This document shows, one piece after another, positions 1 through 5,773 of a DNA stretch of 8,215 bases. This stretch comes from DATDRM01 sp035291705 (GTDB lineage: Bacteria > Chloroflexota > Anaerolineae > Anaerolineales > UBA4823), in the NCBI GenBank assembly GCA_035291705.1, contig DATDRM010000006.1, forward strand, positions 1-8,215, given 5' to 3'. The first letter of the stretch is position 1, and the number at the start of each line of letters is the position of its first letter. The position numbers were made by a program, and so were the translations under genes. The notes below the pieces were generated by a model. It made no database searches. It was given only the letters and a program-made list of their open reading frames with translations, and had not been told where the DNA came from.

Positions 1-182
1 ATCCCGCCAGTATCGACGATGGTGAAAACCACGCCCGCCCATTCTGCCTCGGCCATCAGCCGGTCGCGTGTGGTGCCCGGGACAGCGTCCACAACCGCCA
101 GGCGCTCCTCGGCCAGGCGGTTGAACAGGGTGCTTTTCCCCACATTCGGCCGCCCAACCAGGGCTACGATGGGTTTGGGCAT
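1..182 (-). CDS. der: GTPase Der (EngA), N-terminal fragment cut by the window edge
   Basis: Der is an essential double-domain GTPase that acts in maturation of the 50S ribosomal subunit in the cytoplasm. Only the first 60 codons are present; the 3' part lies beyond position 1. The visible protein starts MPKPIVALVGRPNVGKS and shows the G1/P-loop GRPNVGKS (residues 10-17), the G2 region PGTTRD (35-40) and the start of the G3 motif DTGG (57-60), all at the spacing expected for the first G domain. It begins at the ATG at 182-180, 10 nt after the cdaR stop, with a GAGG ribosome-binding site 8 nt upstream, so it is probably co-transcribed with cdaR. Era and other TrmE-Era-Obg-like GTPases share these motifs, but the opening sequence starting almost directly at the P-loop, together with VVDAVPGTTRD, is most like Der. 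The second G domain and KH-like domain cannot be checked here. Confidence 0.93.
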   Translation of the reverse strand, partial: MPKPIVALVGRPNVGKSTLFNRLAEERLAVVDAVPGTTRDRLMAEAEWAGVVFTIVDTGG

Positions 183-190
183 TTCTACAT

Positions 191-194
191 CCTC
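191..194 (-). promoter_or_regulatory. Ribosome-binding site of der
   Basis: GAGG on the minus strand overlaps the TGA stop of cdaR (195-193) and lies 8 nt before the der ATG. The Shine-Dalgarno sequence inside the upstream stop suggests termination and re-initiation coupling between cdaR and der. Confidence 0.6.
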
Positions 195-1476
195 AGGGCT
201 GCACGGTCGCCAGGGGGGTCGGCAAGGGGATGCCGGTGGGGGTAGGTGTCGGGGCGATGATGATCGTCACCTCTACCGTGGTAGGTAAGATGGTTTCCAC
301 GCGCACGCGCTCCGGTAAGATATCCACCTCGGGTTCGAGCTGGTAGATGCCCAGGTCTAAACCGGCCAGGGCTACCACGACGCGGATATCGGATGGATCC
401 AGCGAATTTAATATCGGAACCGGTCCTGAGAGGATCACATCCACGGTTTCGGGAGAGATCAGGGCGGCGTGAGTCGGCAGGAGCCCGATCGGGGTTACCG
501 GCAGGGAAACGGTCAGGCTGCCTTCGATGGCGGCGATGCTTACCTGCACAAGCACAGCTTGATCGCCGACAACTGAAACGCCATCCGGGAGATTGAGCGC
601 CACAAAACTATCGACGTCGTCTTCAGCACCGTCCAGGTCTACCGGTTGTGTCTCAACATAACCCGGCAGGTCGTTGACCAACTGCGGGTCCGTTGAAAAA
701 ACGACTACGTTGAGCGGCGAAACGGTGATATTGGTCAACTTATAACCGTTGGCCGTCCGTCCGCTGGTCACCACCTTCACGATCACATTTCGATATCCCC
801 CCTGCAAGAAGACCGGTTGGGTCACCCGAATCTCATTTGGGGTGACGACCACATCGGGAACCGGTTCACCGGCCGCATCCAACGCCAGGGCTGGCACGTC
901 GGTTTCAAGCGTCTCGCGTGAGTCTGATATATCCAGGGAGGCCTGCACTTCTTCGACTTGCGCCACCAGCGAAGCCGCGCCGGAGATCGTCACGAAAGAA
1001 GGATCACGCTCAGCTGTGCCCTTCTGGTAACCGATCGCCGGGTCGCCACTCACTTCCAGGTTAACGGGGAGCGTGAGGGAAACCAGCGGCTCCAGGGTCA
1101 GGTTGACGATTTCCGGATTGACCTGGACCAGACGCACTGGCTGGTATGTCTCGTCTATGCGGGTTTTCACTTCCAGGTCGTATGTGCCGGTCTCCAGGCC
1201 AGAGACATCGACCCAGGCGTCGATGGCGTTCTCTGTGCCAACCAGGCTATCGGCAACACTCCTGGGCGCGCGCAGCGTGATGCGCACCTGGGTGGGCACA
1301 TCACTCACAACCAGCATATTCGCATCCAGTCCAAAAACCTCAAGTGTCACAGAACGGATGCGCTCGACATTGGGGTTCGCCGCGGTTACGGCCGAGATCC
1401 ATACTACTACAGCCAGGGCGAAGGATAGGAGCAGTGTGCTGAGATTGCTAAACAACCAGCGCAGTAGCGCCAACAA
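193..1476 (-). CDS. cdaR: CdaR, YbbR-repeat regulator of the diadenylate cyclase CdaA
   Basis: CdaR (YbbR) is a membrane-anchored extracytoplasmic protein that binds CdaA and modulates c-di-AMP synthesis. The protein (427 aa from the chosen start) has one N-terminal membrane segment (about residues 11-33, LSTLLLSFALAVVVWISAV) acting as a signal anchor. Four YbbR-like beta repeats of about 85-90 residues follow, roughly at 43-131, 135-222, 230-318 and 322-408. It ends in a Pro/Thr-rich tail (APTPTPTGIPLPTP...) that looks like an exposed linker. Four repeats is within the usual range for the family. The frame is open from a TTG at 1482 that overlaps the cdaA stop (TTGA), but AAGGAGG (1490-1484) lies only 1 nt before that TTG. 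The TTG at 1476 has a 7-nt spacer and is preferred; the TTG at 1473 (10-nt spacer) is also possible. It directly follows cdaA, the classic pairing. In Firmicutes glmM comes next, whereas here it is der. Confidence 0.92.
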   Translation of the reverse strand: MLALLRWLFSNLSTLLLSFALAVVVWISAVTAANPNVERIRSVTLEVFGLDANMLVVSDVPTQVRITLRAPRSVADSLVGTENAIDAWVDVSGLETGTYDLEVKTRIDETYQPVRLVQVNPEIVNLTLEPLVSLTLPVNLEVSGDPAIGYQKGTAERDPSFVTISGAASLVAQVEEVQASLDISDSRETLETDVPALALDAAGEPVPDVVVTPNEIRVTQPVFLQGGYRNVIVKVVTSGRTANGYKLTNITVSPLNVVVFSTDPQLVNDLPGYVETQPVDLDGAEDDVDSFVALNLPDGVSVVGDQAVLVQVSIAAIEGSLTVSLPVTPIGLLPTHAALISPETVDVILSGPVPILNSLDPSDIRVVVALAGLDLGIYQLEPEVDILPERVRVETILPTTVEVTIIIAPTPTPTGIPLPTPLATVQP

Positions 1477-1478
1477 AG

Positions 1479-2387
1479 TCAATCCTCCTTTCGCCGGCCA
1501 GGCGTAAAGCCGGGGAATAAACGCGCCATGAAACCCCTCAACCCTTTGTCGGCCCGCTCGGGTTTGTAGAGCGCCCGGAGGATGTTATCCAGGCGTTCGG
1601 CGTCCAACCTGCGGATCATCCGCCCGGCATGCACCACCGAAATCGAGCCGGTCTCCTCAGAGACGACCACCGCCACGGCATCGCTCACCTCCGAGATGCC
1701 CAGGGCGGCGCGGTGGCGCAGGCCCATCTGTCTCTCCGGCGACCGCGACAAGACGCCGCTGGACGAGAGTGGTAAGACGCAAGACGCAGCGGCCAGTCTT
1801 GAGCCAAGGATGATCGCCGCGCCATCGTGAAGGGGAGTATTGGGGTAAAACACCTGCAATAGAAGCTCGGCAGTGATGCGCGCCTCCATGCGCACGCCGG
1901 TCTGGATATATTCCTGCAAATTGTCATAACCTCCCAGGACGATTAAGGCTCCATGGCGCCGGTCGGCGAGGCGAGTCGTGGCGTTGACCACGGCACCGAT
2001 CGAATCCTGGATGTTGCCTGAAGCCGTGGGGGTCGTCCGGCTCCCATCCAGGATGGCGCCCGCCCTGCCTAACCGTTCCAGGGCGCGGCGGATCTCCGGA
2101 GCAAAAATCACGGGAATGGCCAGCAAGAGCGCTGGGAGCGTGGTGCGCATCAGCCAGGAGAAAGCCGGCAGCACTTCCAGGCTGGTCAACAAGCTGATCA
2201 ACGCAATCAGCAAGAACACACCGCGCAACAAGACCAATGCCTGGGTATCGCGCAACCAGCGCAGAATTAGAAAGAAGATGGCGGTGACCAAAACCAGATC
2301 GATCACGCCCAACCAATCCAAGCGCTCGAGGATGAAGATCAGGTTATTGATCAGGTCAGAAATTATCTCCGCCACGAGCCAACCCAC
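1479..2387 (-). CDS. cdaA: CdaA, membrane diadenylate cyclase (c-di-AMP synthase)
   Basis: CdaA condenses two ATP into cyclic di-AMP, a second messenger controlling potassium and osmolyte transport and cell-wall homeostasis. The 302-aa protein has three membrane helices (about 26-45, 50-70 and 82-97), then a DisA_N cyclase domain (about 98-260). The catalytic DGA motif is at 188-190 in PLHDGAAIILGS, the RHR motif at 224-226, and the conserved ISEVSDAVAVVVSEETG block at 231-247. The residue before RHR is Leu (GLRHR) where Bacillus and Listeria CdaA have Thr, and the loop before it (about 208-222) is about four residues longer than in B. subtilis CdaA as remembered. The C-terminal 30 residues are basic and poorly conserved. 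The start is GTG at 2387. An in-frame TGA upstream limits alternatives, but the purine-rich AGGCGGA touches the GTG directly, so the GTG at 2375 is a rival. It lies 65 nt after coaE and ends 2 nt before the preferred cdaR start, consistent with one operon. Confidence 0.95.
   Translation of the reverse strand: MGWLVAEIISDLINNLIFILERLDWLGVIDLVLVTAIFFLILRWLRDTQALVLLRGVFLLIALISLLTSLEVLPAFSWLMRTTLPALLLAIPVIFAPEIRRALERLGRAGAILDGSRTTPTASGNIQDSIGAVVNATTRLADRRHGALIVLGGYDNLQEYIQTGVRMEARITAELLLQVFYPNTPLHDGAAIILGSRLAAASCVLPLSSSGVLSRSPERQMGLRHRAALGISEVSDAVAVVVSEETGSISVVHAGRMIRRLDAERLDNILRALYKPERADKGLRGFMARLFPGFTPGRRKED
1484..1490 (-). promoter_or_regulatory. Strong Shine-Dalgarno that decides the cdaR start
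   Basis: AAGGAGG on the minus strand is a perfect Shine-Dalgarno inside the last codons of cdaA. Its distance is 1 nt to the TTG at 1482, 7 nt to the TTG at 1476 and 10 nt to the TTG at 1473. This makes 1476 (or 1473) the likely start. A strong site paired with a weak TTG start may tune CdaR against CdaA. Confidence 0.75.
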
Positions 2388-2452
2388 TCCGCCTATTAAG
2401 AGGCAAACAAAGGCTTCCCCCTCTCAACATCCAGCAAGGCCAGCCGCAGACC

Positions 2453-3586
2453 TTAAACCGGGCGCATGACCCTATCTTTGCGCAGCTGCTTGAATAAAAG
2501 CACTGTGCCAGAAGGCATCGACTCCTGGGCGGCTTCCTGCCAGGCGCGCACCCCCAGGCTGGGGAGCGTGCGCAGTGTGTAGCCCAGGGCGTGCCAGACG
2601 GCAGCCTGGCGGGCTATATGAGGAGGTAAAAACAACAACAACGCCTCACACTGCAATTCCCGGGAATTGCGCTCGATTTCCGCCATCAGGATCCGCATAG
2701 CCTCGCCCAGCGTGAAGCCCGGTTCCAGGTATATATCGGCCACGCGCGCCACCAGGTTTTCGACCTGCCAGCCAACCAGACCAACCAATTTGCTGTCGGA
2801 TTTGAGCAGCAGGAAAGCTTTCTCGCCGAAAGCGGCCATGACATCCTCACGCTCCATGCTACGCCGCCCCTTGCTGATGCGGGTGATAAAGGCCGCGATC
2901 TCCTCTGCCTGGCGCGGTCCAGCCCGTTCGACGACCGGTACACCCCTGGCAGCTGGCGCGGTTAGTGTCGGGGCGATCGCCGCTGCCGGGACGGTTCTCT
3001 GCCAGGCCGCCACGACCTGCTGCCAGATATCCTCAAACGATCCGGCGTTCTGGATGACGACATCCGCCGCAGCGATCTTCGCCTCCTGCGGGGATTGGGT
3101 CGCGATGCGCTTGCGAGCCTCCTCCAGGCTCAGGCCTCGCTTTTCCATCAGGCGCGACACCTGGGCTCCTACTGGCGCGGTGGTGACCCAGATGCTGTCG
3201 CAGGCGGACCGCAAGGGCCCTTCGAGCAGTTTGATGGCTTCCACGACGATCACCTGCTGTTTGGCGCGGCGGATCAAGACATCGATCGCTTGCCTGACCA
3301 GGGGATGGACGATGACTTCCAGCCGGGCGAGAGCCTCCGCATCGGAAAAGACAACCCGCCCCAACCGGCTGCGATCGATCTGCCCATCCTGAGCGACGAC
3401 CCACTGCCCAAAGGCCTCTACCACAGGCTGGTAGCCTGGCGCGTCTTGAGCAATCGCACGGTGCGCCAAAGCATCGGCGTCGATGCCATACGCCCCCAGG
3501 TGCTCTAACATCTTGCGTACGACGCTTTTTCCGGTGGCAATGTTCCCGGTTAAACCGAGGACATACTTGCCCGGCCAGGCGCTCAT
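2453..3586 (-). CDS. coaE: Dephospho-CoA kinase fused to a C-terminal GNAT-like domain
   Basis: The N-terminal half is CoaE, which phosphorylates the 3'-hydroxyl of dephospho-CoA with ATP, the last step of CoA synthesis. With the ATG at 3586 the protein has 377 aa, against about 200 for ordinary CoaE. The kinase part (about 8-198) shows the P-loop GNIATGKS (14-21), the DAD motif (36-38), the HPLVRQ segment (94-99), and the lid region with RGLSLEEARKRIATQ. After an Ala/Pro/Thr-rich linker (about 199-214), residues 216-377 follow the GNAT order: strand VVERA, two helices, paired strands around KLVGLVGWQVEN, strand VADIYLEP, helix GEAMRILMAEIERN, strand EALLLFLPP, helix ending in WHALGY. The acyl-CoA loop, normally RxxGxG/A between the fourth strand and its helix, is shortened to GFTLGEA, so catalysis is doubtful. 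The frame is open to an ATG at 3619, but the predicted transcription start falls there. The ATG at 3586 has GGAAGG 3 nt upstream and gives the usual CoaE N-terminus. It is the first gene of the coaE-cdaA-cdaR-der run. Confidence 0.9.
   Translation of the reverse strand: MSAWPGKYVLGLTGNIATGKSVVRKMLEHLGAYGIDADALAHRAIAQDAPGYQPVVEAFGQWVVAQDGQIDRSRLGRVVFSDAEALARLEVIVHPLVRQAIDVLIRRAKQQVIVVEAIKLLEGPLRSACDSIWVTTAPVGAQVSRLMEKRGLSLEEARKRIATQSPQEAKIAAADVVIQNAGSFEDIWQQVVAAWQRTVPAAAIAPTLTAPAARGVPVVERAGPRQAEEIAAFITRISKGRRSMEREDVMAAFGEKAFLLLKSDSKLVGLVGWQVENLVARVADIYLEPGFTLGEAMRILMAEIERNSRELQCEALLLFLPPHIARQAAVWHALGYTLRTLPSLGVRAWQEAAQESMPSGTVLLFKQLRKDRVMRPV
2456..2941 (-). other. GNAT-like domain segment within coaE
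   Basis: This is the C-terminal 160 or so residues of the coaE product, set off from the kinase by an Ala/Pro-rich linker. The predicted alternation of strands and helices fits a GNAT fold, including the terminal 'xWxxLGY' helix end that resembles the 'fYeklGF' signature of acetyltransferases. The usual RxxGxG/A pyrophosphate-binding loop is not present. GNAT assignment is by fold pattern only; the substrate is unknown. Confidence 0.6.
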
Positions 3587-3626
3587 TATCCTTCCCGCTC
3601 TGAGGGGCTTTGTAATCATCTCCTAA

Positions 3627-3655
3627 ATTGTAGCCGGGGCAGGGGAGATTGTCAA
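3627..3655 (-). promoter_or_regulatory. Sigma-70-type promoter of the coaE-cdaA-cdaR-der operon
   Basis: On the minus strand TTGACA (3655-3650, perfect -35) is followed by a 17-nt spacer and TACAAT (3632-3627, five of six -10 bases). The expected transcription start is near 3620. That is next to the first in-frame ATG (3619), so the AGGAG just before that ATG would be upstream of the transcript or at its very 5' end and cannot work as a normal Shine-Dalgarno. Translation would then start either leaderless at 3619 or, more likely, at 3586 with a leader of about 34 nt. The 111-nt gap between dppF and this gene (3620-3730) holds no clear hairpin followed by a T-run. Confidence 0.8.
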
Positions 3656-3730
3656 AGGTAACTCATCCAGTGCTTTGAATCCTGACCATCCGGCTGGGAC
3701 TCTCGAGCACGCATGGATGATCTGTATGGT

Positions 3731-4759
3731 TTAAAGAAATTGTTCAGCGTAGTGACAGGCCACAAGGTGCCCGGGGCGCAGCTCGCGCATTTCTGGTTCA
3801 TCGTGGGAGCAGTTGTCTCGAGCGATCGGGCAACGAGGGTGAAACCGGCATCCAGAAGGCGGGTTGATTGGGTTGGGAATTTCCCCTTCAGGCATGGGCT
3901 GAGTCCGGCGCTCATGGGGGTCAGGCACTGGTACAGCGGATAATAATGCCTGGGTGTAAGGATGCAAGGGATGGGAATAAACCTCGTGCAGATCACCGAT
4001 CTCCGCCATTCGGCCTAAATAAAGTATGGCGATGCGGTCGCAGATGTACTTGGCTGTAGCCAGATCGTGTGTAATGAAAAGATAGGTGAGATTGAGCTCC
4101 TGCTTCAATCTATTCATCAGGTCTAAAAGCAATGCCCGTACGCTGACATCCGCCATAGCGATGGGCTCATCGGCCAGGATCAGATCAGGATTCGTCACCA
4201 AAGCCCGCGCGATCACCACCCGCTGGCGCTGTCCGCCCGAAATTTGGTGTGGATATCGGTTATAAAAAAACTGGGCAGGGATCAATCCAACCCGCTCCAT
4301 GATCGCCATTGTCTTATCACGCTGCTCAGCAGCTTTTGCTGGGTAATGGATCTTCAAACCGTGGGCGATTGAATTGCCAATCGTCATGCGCGGGTTTAAG
4401 GATGCCATCGGATCCTGAAAGATGACCTGCATCCGCCGCCGCAAACGGCGCATCTCTTCTGGAGAGAGGGACTGCAGATCGGTTCCATCAAAACAAACCA
4501 CGCCTTCCGTTGGCTCAATCAATCTGATGACAAGCCGGCCGATGGTCGTTTTGCCGCTGCCGCTTTCCCCAGCCAACCCAAACACTTCCCCGCGCCGAAT
4601 ATTAAAGGAGACCCCATCCACTGCGCGCACATAGTCCAGGTGACCCGCTAGAAGCTGGTCGAGGAAGCCCTTTTGGACGGGGAACCACTTTTTCAGGTTT
4701 TTAACCTCTACCAGGTAATCTAACCCCATGTCACCACAGGACCTCTTTTCGACGGTCAT
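3731..4759 (-). CDS. dppF: Dipeptide/oligopeptide-type ABC transporter ATPase (DppF/OppF-like)
   Basis: This is one of two cytoplasmic ATPases powering the importer. With the ATG at 4759 it has 342 aa, normal for the family. It shows Walker A GESGSGKT (64-71), the Q-loop glutamine (115) in VIFQDP, signature SGGQR (174-178), Walker B LILADEP (193-199) and the H-loop histidine (231) in FITHDL. The C-terminal oligopeptide-transporter extension contains HPLHPYTQALLSAVP, then four cysteines at about 304, 310, 317 and 335, matching the [4Fe-4S]-binding pattern known in Dpp/Opp ATPases. The D-loop reads AMADVS rather than the common SALDVS. The open frame reaches 4816, which would overlap dppD by 61 nt. 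The ATG at 4759 is chosen because it forms an ATGA overlap with the dppD stop and has AAGG 7 nt upstream. It is the last gene of the transporter operon. The substrate cannot be told from sequence. Confidence 0.92.
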   Translation of the reverse strand: MTVEKRSCGDMGLDYLVEVKNLKKWFPVQKGFLDQLLAGHLDYVRAVDGVSFNIRRGEVFGLAGESGSGKTTIGRLVIRLIEPTEGVVCFDGTDLQSLSPEEMRRLRRRMQVIFQDPMASLNPRMTIGNSIAHGLKIHYPAKAAEQRDKTMAIMERVGLIPAQFFYNRYPHQISGGQRQRVVIARALVTNPDLILADEPIAMADVSVRALLLDLMNRLKQELNLTYLFITHDLATAKYICDRIAILYLGRMAEIGDLHEVYSHPLHPYTQALLSAVPVPDPHERRTQPMPEGEIPNPINPPSGCRFHPRCPIARDNCSHDEPEMRELRPGHLVACHYAEQFL

Positions 4760-5769
4760 GGCCGCACCTTGATCGTCGCTCTTTCTTTTTCTGGATGGTC
4801 CTGGAAAAGCCAACAATGAACAAAACGTTGCGGTGCGACTTCGATTAGATCTGGCTCATGACTAGAGCAGATCTTCATCACCCACGGACAGCGGGGATGG
4901 AAACGACAACCAGACGGGGGGTGGGTTAAGTCTGGAGGCTCCCCTGCCATTTTATACAGCACCTCAATCAAATCAATCCGGATGCTGGGGACTGATTGCA
5001 TCAGGCCCTGGGTATAAGGATGCAGCGGATCATCAAAAACCTTCTCACAGCTACCAATTTCGATAATCTCACCGGCGTACATTACCGCAACCCGGTCGGC
5101 AATCTCGGCTACCAGGGCAATGTTATGCGTGATCATCAAGATGGTCAACCCGAATTCGTCCCGAATTTCACGCAGCTGGTCGACGAGCTTGGCTTCAACG
5201 ATTACATCCAGGGATGTGGTGGCTTCGTCAGCGATGATCAGACTGGCGTTGAGCACCAGGCCCAGGCCGATCATCACCCGCTGGCGCATGCCGCCCGACA
5301 GCTGGTGAGGGTATTCGTTTAATCGGCGGCTCAAAATGCCCAAGCGTTCTCCTAGCTGCTGGATGCTCACCATGGCTTTGGATTTCTCGACCTGAGATTT
5401 ATGAACCGAAACCGCCTCTAAGAAGTGGTCACCGATGCGCTGGATGGGATTAAGCGAGGTCATTGGATCCTGGAAGATCATGCTGACGCGCTGGCCGCGG
5501 AAATCGCGCAATTGTTCCTCGTTGTAGGTCAAAATATCCTCACCGTCGAAAATAATCTGCCCGGCTATCTCTGTACCACTTGGCAACAAGCGCATCAGGG
5601 CTTTGCCAAGAGTGCTTTTACCGCACCCGCTTTCCCCGACCAGACCGAGGATCTCACCCGGATAGATATCCATCGAGACATTGCTGACAGCCTTCACCCA
5701 ACCGGCGCGCGTACTGTAAGCTACGCTCAGATCGCGAATTTGTACAAGGATATCCTTTTCTTTCGACAT
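4756..5769 (-). CDS. dppD: Dipeptide/oligopeptide-type ABC transporter ATPase (DppD/OppD-like)
   Basis: This is the second ATPase of the importer, expected to pair with DppF as a heterodimer under the DppB/DppC permeases. It has 337 aa, normal length. It shows Walker A GESGCGKS (45-52), Q-loop glutamine 100 in MIFQDPMTSLNP, signature LSGGM (157-161), Walker B LIIADE (177-182) with the catalytic Glu182, and H-loop His215 in MITHN. The residue after the catalytic Glu is Ala (DEATTSLD) where the family nearly always has Pro. The C-terminal extension has HPYTQGLMQSVP and four cysteines (288, 294, 301, 319) in the arrangement of the [4Fe-4S] site reported for Dpp-type ATPases. The ATG at 5769 lies 4 nt after the dppC stop and has only a weak ribosome-binding site, so translational coupling is likely. 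It overlaps dppF by ATGA. Confidence 0.93.
   Translation of the reverse strand: MSKEKDILVQIRDLSVAYSTRAGWVKAVSNVSMDIYPGEILGLVGESGCGKSTLGKALMRLLPSGTEIAGQIIFDGEDILTYNEEQLRDFRGQRVSMIFQDPMTSLNPIQRIGDHFLEAVSVHKSQVEKSKAMVSIQQLGERLGILSRRLNEYPHQLSGGMRQRVMIGLGLVLNASLIIADEATTSLDVIVEAKLVDQLREIRDEFGLTILMITHNIALVAEIADRVAVMYAGEIIEIGSCEKVFDDPLHPYTQGLMQSVPSIRIDLIEVLYKMAGEPPDLTHPPSGCRFHPRCPWVMKICSSHEPDLIEVAPQRFVHCWLFQDHPEKERATIKVRP
4767..4770 (-). promoter_or_regulatory. Ribosome-binding site that decides the dppF start
   Basis: AAGG on the minus strand stands 7 nt before the ATG at 4759, which overlaps the dppD stop as ATGA. This supports the 342-aa form of DppF over the longer frame starting at 4816. Confidence 0.6.
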
Positions 5770-5773
5770 TGGC

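Noticed and set aside
958..1507. Two overlapping plus-strand frames of 144-156 codons opposite cdaR
   Set aside because: Both are antisense to the clear YbbR repeats and have no recognisable motifs or supporting ribosome-binding site.
2396..2427. Possible hairpin before cdaA (TTGAGAGG pairing with CCTCTTAA, 16-nt loop)
   Set aside because: The stem is only 8 bp with one wobble, has a large loop and no T-run, and lies in a 65-nt gap inside an operon. It is too weak to call a terminator or riboswitch.
2667..3392. A 241-codon open frame on the plus strand
   Set aside because: It lies entirely antisense to coaE, whose protein has clear kinase motifs. The plus-strand product is Ser/Arg/Ala-rich with no recognisable domain, and it is typical of a shadow frame in GC-rich DNA.
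3620..3730. Intrinsic terminator for the transporter operon
   Set aside because: The gap contains only short complementary pieces (CATCC/GGATG, GTGCT/AGCAC) with long loops and no following T-run. Termination may be Rho-dependent or absent; none can be annotated.
3652..3996. A 114-codon minus-strand frame overlapping the 3' end of dppF and the intergenic gap
   Set aside because: It is out of frame with dppF over the conserved cysteine region, has no family resemblance, and its end overlaps the coaE -35 element. It is treated as a shadow.
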